Origin: Streptomyces sp. AC558_RSS880
Lineage (GTDB): Bacteria; Actinomycetota; Actinomycetes; Streptomycetales; Streptomycetaceae
Length of the DNA stretch: 64,000 bases
Assembly (NCBI RefSeq): GCF_019049255.1
Contig: NZ_JAGMUJ010000070.1
Location: forward strand, 33,444 to 97,443
Reading direction: 5' to 3'
Positions within the stretch are counted from its first letter, which is position 1. Each line of letters starts with the position of its first letter. Under the pieces are notes generated by a model. It ran no database searches and had not been told where the DNA came from. It worked only from the letters and a program-made list of their open reading frames with translations. The translations under genes and the position numbers were made by a program. Below are positions 17,296-26,385 of this stretch, piece by piece.

Positions 17296-17743
17296 CGTCC
17301 GCAGCGCTCACGGCGGCATCCGCACAGGACCTGGCATCCAGCACACCGCCCGGACCTTTACCGGGATCAGGCGGCACCGCGAGGTCTGCGGCTTGCCCTG
17401 CGCCGAGGCCGATCACCAGGTACCGGTTGCCGTCTGTCCGGCCGCCGGGGAAGTCCCACATGGTGCGCCCCAGCGTGTTGCGCCACCGTCGTAGGAGCAC
17501 GTCCCGGTAGACGCCGGCCTGGTAGTTCGGCTCGTCGAAGGCGAAGGTGCGGGCAGCGGCGGGGTCGGGCAGGTCGACGATGTGCACGCTTCCGGTGGGC
17601 GTGTCGCCGTCGTCGGCGAGAGTCGGGCCCCGGGCGATCATCTCCTTCGCGTACTGGTCCATGTAGGACCAATGCTCTTCTCTCAGCTCGTAGCGCAGTG
17701 GCAGGGAGGCGGGCCGGTCGCGGTGGTAGCAGAGGAACTCCAT
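17204..17743 (-). pseudogene. YCII-related protein, C-terminal half lost
   Basis: The N-terminal half is a clear YciI-type domain (MEFLCYHRDRPASL, EEHWSYMDQYAKEMIARGPT, GSVHIVDLPDPAAARTFAFD, DVLLRRWRNTLGRTMWDFPG). Relatives continue into a second YCII half after AADLAVPPD; here the sequence changes near 17385 to an unrelated Pro/Gly/Ala-rich tail running antisense into the methyltransferase gene. The ATG at 17743 has AGGAG about 10 nt upstream. A deletion scar close to the operon end is the likely cause. It might still be expressed as a shortened protein. Confidence 0.7.
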
Positions 17744-17944
17744 GCCTAAAGATCTCCTCAAGGAGGTGACCAGGTCGAGCGGGTTTCACTGCGAGGGCTG
17801 CTCGGCGGCCTGTTCCAGCAGGGCCCGTGCGGAGTCCGTGCAGCGCATCGCGGTGTTCGGCCATCGTCGGTGCCAACCCTCTGTCCACGACCTCGGAGGC
17901 CCAGCGGGGCTCAGGGGAACTCACGGGATGTCGCACATCCGGAA

Positions 17945-18143
17945 CCGGCGACACCCGCTCCACGCGCTACGCGAGTTCGAAGCCTTCTACAACTCCCACC
18001 GGCCCCATCAAGGCATCGCCAACGCCTGCCCGTTACGCCCCTTGCCGATGCCGGTCGGCGATCCGGAGCAGATCACCCACCTCGACATACGACGACACCA
18101 ACGACTCGGCGGCATCCTCCACGAGGACCGACATGCCGCCTGA
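17945..18143 (+). pseudogene. Integrase-type transposase C-terminal remnant
   Basis: The frame ends HALREFEAFYNSHRPHQGIA, PLRPLPMPVGD, ITHLDIRRHQRLGGILHEDR, the C-terminus of rve-type (IS3/IS481-like) transposases. The same ending occurs in reverse at 59385-59660. Sequence similarity between the two copies continues past the stop to about 18176, marking the element end, immediately beside the APH stop codon. Confidence 0.75.
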
Positions 18144-18176
18144 ACCGGGCGGATGAGCTCTTCGGCAGACGCAGGG

Positions 18177-19100
18177 TCACCGATCGAGCAGCGATTCCGC
18201 GATCGTGATGGAGGACCGGGCGAGCCGGGTCTCGCCGTCGTCGATGTCCCAGAGTGAATTCTGCAGGAGCCGCCCCAGGGTCCAGCCGGTTGCGCGTGCA
18301 CGGTCCAGGCCGAGGACATCGGTGAGCAGGTCGAAGCGGCGCTGCACGATGCGCGGGGTGTCGCCCTTCGCGACGACGTCGTCCCACCTGCTGTCCAGGG
18401 CGGGCCACAGATCGAATCCTGGGTCGCCGGCGAGCGGTTCGGGGTCGATGGCGATCCACGGCTCGCGCTGTGCGGCGAGAACGTTGCCGTAGTGCAGATC
18501 CCAGTGCAGCATCCGGTCCCCGGGCTCGTCGACCAGTTCGGCCACCGCCGATGCCCAGCTCCGCAGGCGTTGACGGTCGGCCGGGTCGGTTAGATTCGTG
18601 ATCGCCCGTGGGACCTGCTCCAGCATCTCGGAGGCGATGTCGCCGAGACTGCGCAGTCCTTGCGGTGCAGGGACTGCGACCAGCCGCGTGTGAAGCTCGG
18701 CGAGAATGCTCATCGCCACGTCGTCGTCGTCGATCGAAGCCAGCGTGCGGGCTGCGTCCAGGCGCTCCAGGAGCATGCTGCTGCTCACGGGGTCGTGATC
18801 GAGCAGCCGTACCATCCCCTTGCCGTTCCAGGCATGGAGGCCGATCAGTGCAGCGGTGGTCTCCTGTCTGGGCATCTGGAGTCTGAGGACCGCAGGAGTG
18901 CCGTTGCGGCGCAGCACCGGCAGCACCAGTGAGGCCTCTCCGGCTCTTGCGGTGCCGTCCCGTTCCAGCTCCCAGCGGTCCAGCGTCTCTGCCGCGAGAG
19001 CCGGCAGTCCGGCGATCCAGGCTCTTCCTTCCTCACCGAAGCCCGTGGCGTACGACGCCGCCAGGTGTCGCGGGACCTCGTCTGCTTCCAACGTGCTCAC
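18177..19100 (-). CDS. Aminoglycoside/hydroxyurea antibiotic kinase, APH(6)-like
   Basis: This 307-aa kinase has the APH catalytic loop HWDLHYGNVLAA and the metal-binding WIAIDPEPLAGDPGFD, with an N-lobe resembling the streptomycin 6-kinase/hydroxyurea phosphotransferase family (PF04655). It probably phosphorylates an aminoglycoside or related hydroxyl compound with ATP. The GTG at 19100 has AAGGA 6 nt upstream; the longer frame upstream is Arg-rich noise. The stop is 1 bp from the end of an IS remnant. Real resistance is not proven, since many chromosomal homologues are silent. Confidence 0.85.
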   Translation of the reverse strand: MSTLEADEVPRHLAASYATGFGEEGRAWIAGLPALAAETLDRWELERDGTARAGEASLVLPVLRRNGTPAVLRLQMPRQETTAALIGLHAWNGKGMVRLLDHDPVSSSMLLERLDAARTLASIDDDDVAMSILAELHTRLVAVPAPQGLRSLGDIASEMLEQVPRAITNLTDPADRQRLRSWASAVAELVDEPGDRMLHWDLHYGNVLAAQREPWIAIDPEPLAGDPGFDLWPALDSRWDDVVAKGDTPRIVQRRFDLLTDVLGLDRARATGWTLGRLLQNSLWDIDDGETRLARSSITIAESLLDR

Positions 19101-19288
19101 ACAGGTCCTTCTTGACAGGGAACCGGGTTCGCACCGCAACCTACCGGAGGTCAACGGACGGTCTGCCGTCGCGAATGGCGTCCCTTCGCGTGGTGCAGGC
19201 GATCTCCGTGCACGCACCCGGTCATCGTGGACCGGCGGCCCGGCCCCGGTTCGCGGGCCTCGGCCCCCTGCTCCTGGGCGGCGGCGGA

Positions 19289-19651
19289 CTACCGGGCCGC
19301 CAGGACGACGCCGAGGGCCAGCGCCCCGGGCAGTGCCTGGGCGATCAGGATGCGGCGGTTCGCGGTGGCACCGCCGTACGCTCCGGCGATCAGCACGCAC
19401 ACGAGGAAGAAGACCTGGACCCGGAAGCCCGTGGGCTCACCGGCGATCAGGCCCCAGACCAGCCCAGCGGCGAGAAAACCGTTGTAGAGGCCCTGGTTGG
19501 CGGCGAGCGGAGCGGTGGCCCGCGCCATCTCGGCGTCGAAGCCCGACAGCTCACGACCCGGCCGCTTCTCCCACAGGAACATCTCCAGCACCAGGAAGTA
19601 CACATGCAACGCGGCCACCAGGCCCACCAGCGCATCCGCCGCTGTCTCCAT
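19289..19651 (-). CDS. DUF1304 membrane protein
   Basis: This small protein (about 120 aa) has four hydrophobic segments (ALVGLVAALHVYFLVLEMFL; a second around LYNGFLAAGLVWGLIAG; VFFLVCVLIAGAYGG; LIAQALPGALALGVVLAA). The motif NQGLYNGFLA is typical of DUF1304 inner-membrane proteins of unknown function. The ATG at 19651 is favoured; GTG 19660 is possible. It shares orientation with the APH gene downstream but is about 190 bp away. Confidence 0.85.
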   Translation of the reverse strand: METAADALVGLVAALHVYFLVLEMFLWEKRPGRELSGFDAEMARATAPLAANQGLYNGFLAAGLVWGLIAGEPTGFRVQVFFLVCVLIAGAYGGATANRRILIAQALPGALALGVVLAAR

Positions 19652-19660
19652 CGCCCTCAC

Positions 19661-20477
19661 CCTCTCCTCGAACCCTCTGCCGGGCCGTCTCTCCGGAACC
19701 CTTCCGTTCGCGGCGCACCCCGTGCGGAACGCCCCGGCGGGCGGGATCTGCCCGGGTCCTCTCCGGCTCGTCCCCGGGCCCGGCCGCCTACAGGAAGACG
19801 GGCCCCGGGGCGGCGCGGTTCACCGGCCGGCGTCGCCGATGACGACGGCGGGCGCCCCCGGGCCGTCCTGCGGCCCGGCGTCGCCCGACGGTACGCGAGC
19901 GCGCCACAGGCCGACGAGTCGTCGCGGACGGTCCGGGCCGGCCGGGATGATGCCGTCGAGGCCGAGGGCCAGGCGGTGCCGAGGCCGAGCCGCCGATCGA
20001 TCCGTGCCGCCGGGCCGCGCGGGACGGCGTCGGTGAGCCAGGTCCACCGGCCGGCCGGGAAGCGGTGGAGAGGGGAGCGATCGAACAGTTCCTCGATCCC
20101 TCCACGGCCTTCCGCCACAGAGCCTGTCGTCCCGTCTCGGGCACGCCCGTACCGGCAGGCGTGAACTCCACCGGTGCGGTCGCCTCGTGCTCGGCCGCCG
20201 GCGAGGCGAGTTCACGGCTGGTGTATCGGCAGCCGCGACCGGAGTGGGAGGTCACTGCCCCGGCGGGACGGCGTCGGCGACAGGCGGATTGCGGCGCCTG
20301 GTCACCATGGAGATGAGGGACGGGCAGCCGCCCGCGCAGGACGTCTCGGCCCGGGACGAGCGGGCCGAGGCCGACTTCGAGTCGGTCAGCGGTGAGGTCG
20401 CCCTCTGGCCGGTGCCCCTCGCGCCCGGGACGGGCTGCGGGAGAAGGGACGGGGGTCCGGGGAGGGGAAGGAGGAGG
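19661..20477. other. Intergenic region, possibly a decayed minus-strand gene
   Basis: Several overlapping open frames show normal G/C codon bias. On the minus strand (about 20118-19840) a protein-like text appears in two frames (PLHRFPAGRWTWLTDAVP then LGLDGIIPAGPDRPRRLVGL), which suggests a frameshifted old gene. No family was recognised and no start signal supports an intact gene. Confidence 0.35.
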
Positions 20478-20972
20478 ATGTGGAGCGCGGTGGCGGCCGG
20501 TGGAACGGCGATCGCGTGCACAGGGGGCGCTGCCGTGCCGGCCGCGGCGGCGGGCGGGGTCTCCTTCGGCAGAGTCGCGGTGAACGGCAGGAAGCCGATC
20601 GTGATCGGGGTCAAGGAGGTGGTTGAGGTGCAGGCGGTCTTCCGGATGACGACCAAGCTCGGATACGACTCCGGGCCGACGGTGTTCCCCTGCCGGGGGA
20701 AGCCCGATGCGGGGGACACACTGCACAGCGCGGTCATCACCAGCGGCTGCGAGATCGTGGACAGGGCGAAGGGAATCTGCGACTTCGAGGAATGGCTGTA
20801 CGCCGACCCGCGGGATCTCGATTTCGGGAACTCGGACGGAGGCCGCCTTCACGTCCGCTGGACCGCGAAAACGCCGACCGAGTTCGAGCCGCGTTCGACA
20901 CCGGACCACAAACGACAAGTTCAGTGTCTGTTTCTGCACTCTGCATCAGCAGGTCAAGGGTGTCAGCGGTGA
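20478..20972 (+). CDS. Putative secreted protein, DUF5707-like (weak)
   Basis: An N-terminal hydrophobic stretch ending AVPAAAAGG looks like a signal peptide, although it lacks early basic residues. The mature part has VNGRKPIVIG, two Cys pairs and a YADPRDLDFGNSDGGRLHV segment that recalls the beta-sandwich DUF5707 family of secreted Streptomyces proteins. The ATG at 20478 follows AAGGAGGAGG. The last 25 residues are basic and unlike the rest, so the 3' end may be frameshifted. Function unknown. Confidence 0.5.
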   Translation: MWSAVAAGGTAIACTGGAAVPAAAAGGVSFGRVAVNGRKPIVIGVKEVVEVQAVFRMTTKLGYDSGPTVFPCRGKPDAGDTLHSAVITSGCEIVDRAKGICDFEEWLYADPRDLDFGNSDGGRLHVRWTAKTPTEFEPRSTPDHKRQVQCLFLHSASAGQGCQR

Positions 20973-20990
20973 GCTGACACACCAGAGCCG

Positions 20991-21626
20991 CTACCGGACG
21001 AGGTGGCTCTCGATGTGGTCGATCACCGCCGACACGGCCTGCCGGTAAGCGGTGCTGGACCGGCGGACCTGGGACAGCAGCATGCCGCCCTGGATGGCGG
21101 CCAGCAGAGCGGTGGCGAGCGCGGCGGTATCAGCGCGCTCGCTCAGCTCGCCGCGTGCCTGCATGCGTGCGAGTCCCGACCTGATGGGGCCTTCCCACCG
21201 GTCGAAGGCAGAAACGAGGCTGGTCCGCGCCGACTGATCACTGTCGGCGAGTTCGCTGGCGAGCGAGCCGATCTCGCATCCGCCCTCGCATCCCCTGGCC
21301 TCCTGTCGGCTCCCTGCCCTGTCGCACCACTCGCGCAGGGCCTCGATGCTGTCCAGGCTGTCCAGCAGCGGACGCTGCCGGGCGAGCTGGGCGTCCGTCT
21401 GGTGGTCGATGACCGCCAGGACCAAGCCCTGCTTGTCGCCGAAGTAGTGGTAGATCTGCGACGCGCTGACCCCGGCGGCTGCCTGGATGTCCGGGATGCT
21501 CGTACCCCTCGCGCCCCTGTGGAACATCAGCTCCGCAGCGGTCTCGATGATGCGTTCGCGGGTCCTGCGGCCGCCCTTGGTGAGCCGCTGCTCCTTCGGC
21601 TCTTCGGCCTTCACTGATGTGCCCAT
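20991..21626 (-). CDS. TetR/AcrR-family regulator
   Basis: This 211-aa regulator has an N-terminal TetR HTH (RERIIETAAELMFHRGARGT, then AAGVSASQIYHYFGDKQGLV) and a helical ligand domain containing REWCDRAGSRQEARGCEGGC and CEIGSLASELAD, like the LmrA/YxaF group. It diverges from an HSL-type esterase, with a perfect 12-bp inverted repeat between them (21640-21667). It likely represses itself and the hydrolase. Confidence 0.92.
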   Translation of the reverse strand: MGTSVKAEEPKEQRLTKGGRRTRERIIETAAELMFHRGARGTSIPDIQAAAGVSASQIYHYFGDKQGLVLAVIDHQTDAQLARQRPLLDSLDSIEALREWCDRAGSRQEARGCEGGCEIGSLASELADSDQSARTSLVSAFDRWEGPIRSGLARMQARGELSERADTAALATALLAAIQGGMLLSQVRRSSTAYRQAVSAVIDHIESHLVR

Positions 21627-21639
21627 GCGCCCACGCTAC

Positions 21640-21667
21640 CAAAGTTGGAATTGACATTCCAACTTTG
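21640..21667. promoter_or_regulatory. Operator of the TetR regulator
   Basis: CAAAGTTGGAAT (21640-21651) and its exact reverse complement (21656-21667) are separated by TGAC. The repeat lies 14 bp from the TetR start and about 70 bp before the esterase start, and covers a possible promoter element (TTGACA at 21651-21656). Confidence 0.8.
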
Positions 21668-21734
21668 CGCCACTGATGATCCTGGAAAGGCCATTCCATA
21701 CTGGACGGCCGTCTTCTTCAGACAGGTGAGCGCT

Positions 21735-22673
21735 ATGTCCCTGGACCCGCAGATCCAGACCCTGCTCAAGCAAGTGGCCGCCGAAGGCGGACCGGCGCCC
21801 GAAACTCTGACGGTGGCGGAGAACCGCGCGTTCGGGCGCGCCTTCGGCGCCCTGGCCGGCGCTCCCGTACCGGTCGCCGATGTCCGGGACACCACGGCCG
21901 TCGCCGACGGCCGCGACATACCCGTCCGTATCTACCGGCCCGTCACCGAGCCGAACGCCGGGCCGCTGCCCGTGACGCTCTTCTTCCACGGCGGCGGGTG
22001 GGTCTTCGGCGACCTGGACACCCAGGACAACATGGCCCGCACCGTGGCCGGCCGCTCCGGCACGATCGTGGTCTCCGTCGACTACCGGCTGGCACCCGAG
22101 CACCGCTTCCCGGCCGCGGTCGACGACGCCTACGCCGCGCTGACCTGGGTCGCGGACAACGCCGCCGGCTTCGGGGGCGACGGAGAACGCATCGCCGTGT
22201 TCGGCGAGAGCGCAGGCGGCAACCTTGCCGCGGTTCTCGCACAGGACTCCCTGCGCCGTGGCGGACCTCGCATCATGCTCCAGGTGCTCGCCTACCCGGC
22301 GGTCGACCGGTTCGACGACAGCCCCTCGATGTACGAGAACATGACGGGACCGGTCCTCTCCCGTTCCTACCTCGAGTGGTTCTGGGGCGCCTACCTCAGC
22401 ACTCCTGACCAGGGCGCCGACCCGCGAGTCTCGCCGGCGCGCTCCGACGAACTGGCCGGACTTGCTCCCGCCGTCATCGCCACCGCCGAGAACGACCCCT
22501 TGCGCGACCAGGGCGACCACTATGCCCGCAAGCTGGCCGACGCCGGTGTGCCGGTCCAGCACCTCCCGGTCGAGGGAGCCATTCACGGCTTCCTCTCGTT
22601 TACCGGTTCAGTGCGACTCTCACGGGACGTACTGAACCGGCTCTCGGATGCTGTGGCCACGGCCTTCAACTGA
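21735..22673 (+). CDS. Alpha/beta hydrolase, hormone-sensitive-lipase family esterase
   Basis: This 312-aa enzyme has the HSL oxyanion motif HGGGW (residues 85-89), nucleophile Ser159 in GESAGG, an acidic residue in AENDPLRDQGD and His in GAIHGFLSF. No signal peptide; probably a cytosolic carboxylesterase on short-chain or aromatic esters. The ATG at 21735 has AGGTGA upstream. It is divergent from the TetR gene and followed by a strong hairpin terminator. Confidence 0.92.
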   Translation: MSLDPQIQTLLKQVAAEGGPAPETLTVAENRAFGRAFGALAGAPVPVADVRDTTAVADGRDIPVRIYRPVTEPNAGPLPVTLFFHGGGWVFGDLDTQDNMARTVAGRSGTIVVSVDYRLAPEHRFPAAVDDAYAALTWVADNAAGFGGDGERIAVFGESAGGNLAAVLAQDSLRRGGPRIMLQVLAYPAVDRFDDSPSMYENMTGPVLSRSYLEWFWGAYLSTPDQGADPRVSPARSDELAGLAPAVIATAENDPLRDQGDHYARKLADAGVPVQHLPVEGAIHGFLSFTGSVRLSRDVLNRLSDAVATAFN

Positions 22674-22759
22674 CCCGGCCTGTGCGGCATCGCCGGTTGC
22701 CGAAGTCCTGCCGCACGCGAGCAGCACAGCGACCACCACTGTGTTGAGACCCTCGCTGT

Positions 22760-22797
22760 GAAGCGGCCGGTCCGGGACTGCTCGGGCCGGCCGCTTC
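22760..22797 (+). terminator. Stem-loop terminator after the esterase
   Basis: GAAGCGGCCGG (22760-22770) and CCGGCCGCTTC (22787-22797) form a perfect 11-bp G/C-rich stem about 90 bp after the esterase stop. There is no U tract, as usual in Streptomyces. Confidence 0.75.
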
Positions 22798-23044
22798 ATC
22801 TGCGGCAGCTCGTGGCCCTCCCGACCGATGAGCCGTTCGGCAGCCGGTCACGGTGACTGTTCACCGAACGGCAGGACCTCACGCCCGGAGAACCCGGGCG
22901 GACCGACCGGGAGTGTCTCATCAACGGCGGATCCGATGATCAAGGAGACGCCGATGAAAGGTCCGGTCGCCACCCGGTCCGGCTCGACAGGCCGGCCGTC
23001 GCCGCTTCGGCCAGGGAGAGCCGACCGGTTGGCGTCGGGGCGTT

Positions 23045-23578
23045 TCAGGGGCGGGGCGCCAGCACCTCCAGAGCACCGGTCTCGGTGTCGTAGCTGCGCA
23101 GGGTGGTGAGCCGGACTGACAGCGGCGGCGCCGGTAGCAGTTCGGGGACGCGCCGATCGGTGAAGGCACCTGCCCGCCGGGTACGGCCGAGGGTGATGTG
23201 CGGGCTCCAGCGCCCAGGTGCGTGCAGTGGGTTGAGGGTCGCGGGCGGGCTGTCCGAGGCCACCGCCTCCCACACCCGGCGGTGCAAGCCGGCCAGCGCG
23301 GAGTCGAGATCCAACGCCCAGGCCAGCACCGAGGTGGGCTTCTCGAAGCGGACCACGCCGGTGAACCGCACCGGCAACGGCAGGGCAGCGGCCGCCTCGG
23401 CGAGCTCCCAGCGGATCGGGGCGGTCAGCTCCGGGCAGGCGGCCAGGGTGAGGTGCGGGCTGTTGGTCGGTGAGCGGTGAAGCGCCTGACTGGGCAGCCC
23501 CGCGTCCGCGAGCCGCCGCCAGGCCTCCCGAACCGCTGACTCCGCCACGTCATCCAACAGAAGCTCGACCGTACGCAC
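23045..23578 (-). CDS. thpR: RNA 2',3'-cyclic phosphodiesterase (ThpR, 2'-5' RNA ligase family)
   Basis: This 177-aa 2H phosphoesterase has two HxT/S-type motifs: PHLTLAACPE in the first half and PHITLGRTRR in the second. ThpR-type enzymes open 2',3'-cyclic phosphates on RNA ends. The GTG at 23578 begins VRTVELLL, close to the usual MRLFVAL start of the family. The long in-frame extension upstream is rejected. It stands alone, convergent with the esterase. Confidence 0.85.
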   Translation of the reverse strand: MRTVELLLDDVAESAVREAWRRLADAGLPSQALHRSPTNSPHLTLAACPELTAPIRWELAEAAAALPLPVRFTGVVRFEKPTSVLAWALDLDSALAGLHRRVWEAVASDSPPATLNPLHAPGRWSPHITLGRTRRAGAFTDRRVPELLPAPPLSVRLTTLRSYDTETGALEVLAPRP

Positions 23579-24106
23579 CGCCGCAGAGTACCGGGCGGGC
23601 CGCGCTGTTCGGGAAGCGTGGCGGACCACAGCGGCAGAGCCGATGACACCCGAGGACGGGCCGCGCCCCTGGCGGAGGTGGACGAGATCGCCTCCCCACC
23701 TCGTGCACGGCCGGAGTCCTGGACGACCACCGCGAGTGGAAGTCCGCACTGGAGGCCGTGAATGAGCACGGGAATCCGGAGTGGCCGGCGGACTGGCAGC
23801 GGCACTACGCCGCGCTGCGAGGGACCTGGTGCTCGAGCAGAGTGCCCCCTCGGTCGTCACGCCGGGCATCACCGTGCACGGCAGCCGGGCGGCCGGCCCG
23901 AGGGATGCGGGCCGGCATGAACTCGCGGGATGCTCGGCACGCCGCTTCACCTTGCTGGATGGTGTTCCCAACTTCTCTGGGGCTGGGAGCGCCCCGAAGT
24001 TGTCCGCCTGTCCGCTTCTGAGGGCGAAGTCCTGGGCCTGCCTGCCAGGCGGGCGAGGGCGCAATCCGTTGGCCACCTTGACCGCAACGTCCCTAGGGTT
24101 GCCGGG
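23579..24106. other. Intergenic region with possible gene remnant
   Basis: A plus-strand stretch near 23715-23820 reads DDHREWKSALEAVNEHGNPE then WPADWQRHYAALRG, resembling a protein end, but no start, family or intact frame is found. The rest is unassigned. Confidence 0.35.
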
Positions 24107-24211
24107 ATGACACACAACACTGTCGACCCGGCGACGGTCACGCCGGAGATGGCTGCTCAGATTCGCAGGTGGCGATGCGACGAGGACTACTCCTGGCGTG
24201 CCGTGGCCCGG
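24107..24211 (+). pseudogene. Start of a conserved Streptomyces protein, cut by IS701-like element
   Basis: MTHNTVDPATVTPEMAAQIR followed by RWRCDEDYSWRAVAR matches the start of a small hypothetical Streptomyces protein family (continuing AAAxxWGxxxGSNQLYGxxL in relatives). The reading frame runs into the left inverted repeat of the IS element at 24212. The remainder was not found after the right end. Confidence 0.65.
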
Positions 24212-25541
24212 ACCGCCCCTCGATCGTGTGCAGCCGCCGCCGATAGTGGCAGCGGCAGGCGACGGCTTGGCGTCGTCTGCGCCACTGTGACCATCTCAGT
24301 GCGCGTGCTCTGGTCAGGGATTGATGAGCGTGTGTGGCGGGTGGATGGCCAGTTGCCAGGAGCCGCCGAACTTCTGCCACAGTGAGGGGCACGAGACAGG
24401 AACCGTTTCTGCTACCCCTTTTGCCGCGGCGTCGGCGGCCATGACCGCCAGGAAGGCGTGCGCCAGCATGGCCAGAGTGACGTGCCGCATCCAGCCGGTG
24501 TAGCGGCGGACTTCGTACTGGTCGAGGCCGCACTCGTTCTTGGCGGCCTGGAAAGCTTCCTCGATGGCCCAACGCGTTCCGGCGACGCGGACCAGGTGCT
24601 CGACCGTGGTGCCGAGCGGTGCGGAGGCGAGGTAGTAGGCGATCTCCTGGGGGCTTGCTGATGCTGCGGCGCGCCAGTGCCCACCGCTGGTGGGTGGGCA
24701 GTTCGCCGTCGAAGTCCTCGATGGAGGCGATCTGCAGGGCGGCCCAGCGGTAGACGCGTGGGCCCTTGGCACCGTCACCGCACGAACGTCTCTCCCACGC
24801 TTCGTCGGGAGCCTGGGAGAAGAGGTGATCGATGCGTCCGAAGTGGGGCACCTGCTGGGACTGGGGGACCGCGAGCACATACCCCAGGCCGGTCTCCTCC
24901 AGCATGCGGCGCAGCCTCCGTTCCTGGCCGTAGGCCGAGTCCGCGGTCACCCAGGCGATCGGCAGCGGTGAGGCGATCGCCCGCAGGACCATGGTCTTGG
25001 CCAGGTCGGGTTTGGTGGCGAAGGTCCGCTCGTCCGGGATGTGGGCGGCGCGGCAGCGGTCGCGGTCGTCGGTCCAGGACTTGGGCAGATACAGCTCGTG
25101 GTCCACCAGGGCGCGTCCTCGCGTGGTGGCGTAGGCGGCGAACACGCCGATCCGGCAGTTCTCGGTGCGGCCGGCGGTGCCGGAGTACCGGCGCTGCACG
25201 CCGGCCGAGATGGTGCCCTTCTTGAGGAAGCCGGTGTCATCGAGGATGAGGATCCCGTCCGGCTCGCCGAGTCGTTCGGCTACGTAGTGCTGGAGGTCGT
25301 CGCGGATCTCGTCGGCGTCCCAGCGGGCTCCGTTGAGGAGCCGCTGAAGGCGGTCGGGTGTGCGACGCCCGGCGTATTCGGCCAGCTGCCAGCCGTTCTT
25401 CCGGCCGACCGGGCCCAGTAGTCCACGGATGTAGTCACGCATCCTGCGACGCGGCTCGACGCGCCTGAAGCGGTGGCCGGTACGCAGGAAGAGTTCCTCG
25501 ATTTCGTCGTTCCAGATCTCAACTGCACGCTCGTCGATCAC
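24138..25541 (-). pseudogene. IS701-family transposase, two frameshifts
   Basis: The frame from GTG 25541 encodes the family N-terminus, LILDDTGFLKKG (first Asp), the second Asp in WVTADSAYGQ, and VPQSQQV. Near 24650 a C run is one base longer than expected (AAGCCCCCAGG for AAGCCCCAGG), moving SKPQEIAYYLA and the Glu region GTRWAIEEAFQAAKNECGLD into another frame. Around 24410-24440 a second indel restores the first frame, giving LVPLTVAEVRRLLA and CHYRRR. The last codons run through the inverted repeat without a stop inside the element. Probably inactive. Confidence 0.8.
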
Positions 25542-25603
25542 GCCGGGAGGCTGCCCAGACCGCTGCCCCTATCAGCGGCGGCTGCACACGATCGAGGGGC
25601 GGT
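24212..25603 (-). mobile_element. IS701/IS4-like element with 43-bp terminal inverted repeats
   Basis: The left end (24212-24254) starts ACCGCCCCTCGATCGTGTGC, and the right end (25561-25603) is its reverse complement with only two mismatches over 43 bp. Total length is about 1.39 kb, with one transposase on the minus strand. No target duplication was recognised. It interrupts the gene starting at 24107. Confidence 0.85.
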
Positions 25604-26130
25604 TCGGGAAAGAGAACACGAGCCGGAACCCAGCCCACCACACTCTCCCAAACCGCCCCTGAACAGGGAAAACATCAAAGTGCTGCTGGAGTACTAACAT
25701 GTAGGCGTCTTGCGAGGACACCGCTGAGGTCATCGGGGTCTTTCGCGCTGAGCCGGGCGCGACGACCCGGTCCGACTGCCGGTGCGGCTGTGGACCCGTC
25801 GGGGACTTGACTCGCGAGGCCGTCGACATGCTGGAACCGGCCAAGGTCGCCTCACTACTCCGCAACCTCGACGCGCAGTAGCACCCGCTCGTCGAGTCCG
25901 CCGTCGGCAGGGGCGTCCGCTGGGGCGAGGTCACGCCGTGCGGACGTACGACTTCGCGTCGCTCCTCTCCGAGGTCCACGTCAAGCCGCCGTTGAAACAC
26001 AGTCCCAGACGTCGAGGAGTCGCCGGGCCACCCCCTCGCCCCGTGGTGGTTCGGCCACCGAGGCGGCGCCTACTGACGAGGTGATGCCGTTGCAGCGCCG
26101 GTAACCACAGGGCCGGTGCTCGGACGCCGG
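25604..26130. other. Intergenic region with decayed sequence
   Basis: An imperfect inverted repeat (GAGGGGCGGTTCGGGA at 25594-25609 against TCCCAAACCGCCCCTG at 25647-25662) straddles the IS end. A plus-strand stretch near 25795-25880 encodes DLTREAVDMLEPAKVASLLR and then a stop; it looks like a gene end but was not recognised. Confidence 0.4.
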
Positions 26131-26328
26131 TCACGGTGCCGAACGCCTCCGCTGCAGCAACCAGGTACCCCCTGTCACTGCCCCCGTCACCGATAAGCCT
26201 ATTATCAGCGACTTCCTGAGCTCCTCCACCTTGCTGCCGTCGTCCGCAATAACCACCGACAGCGACGCGATGACGGCCGTGATCACCAGCCCGATGGCCA
26301 GGTTCTTCCTCACCCGCGATTTCAGCAA
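26131..26328 (-). CDS. Small membrane protein, two helices, unknown function
   Basis: This 65-aa protein has two hydrophobic segments (NLAIGLVITAVIASLSVVIA and LIIGLSVTGAVTGGTWLL), basic ends and a short acidic middle, suggesting a hairpin membrane protein with both ends inside. The TTG at 26328 is chosen because AAGGAG lies 6 nt upstream; a longer GTG start at 26382 is possible but would lie inside a strong hairpin. Base composition is less G/C-rich than its neighbours. Not recognised. Confidence 0.45.
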   Translation of the reverse strand: MLKSRVRKNLAIGLVITAVIASLSVVIADDGSKVEELRKSLIIGLSVTGAVTGGTWLLQRRRSAP

Positions 26329-26347
26329 CTGCTTCTCCTTCTCGATG

Positions 26348-26385
26348 GGTGTGGCGCCGCATCGTCCTCGATACGGCGCCACACC
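26348..26385. terminator. Perfect inverted repeat, terminator or attenuator
   Basis: GGTGTGGCGCCG (26348-26359) pairs exactly with CGGCGCCACACC (26374-26385), loop 14 nt. It sits just upstream of the small membrane gene and downstream of the monooxygenase gene, which both run on the minus strand. It may terminate that transcript or attenuate the small gene. Confidence 0.55.
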
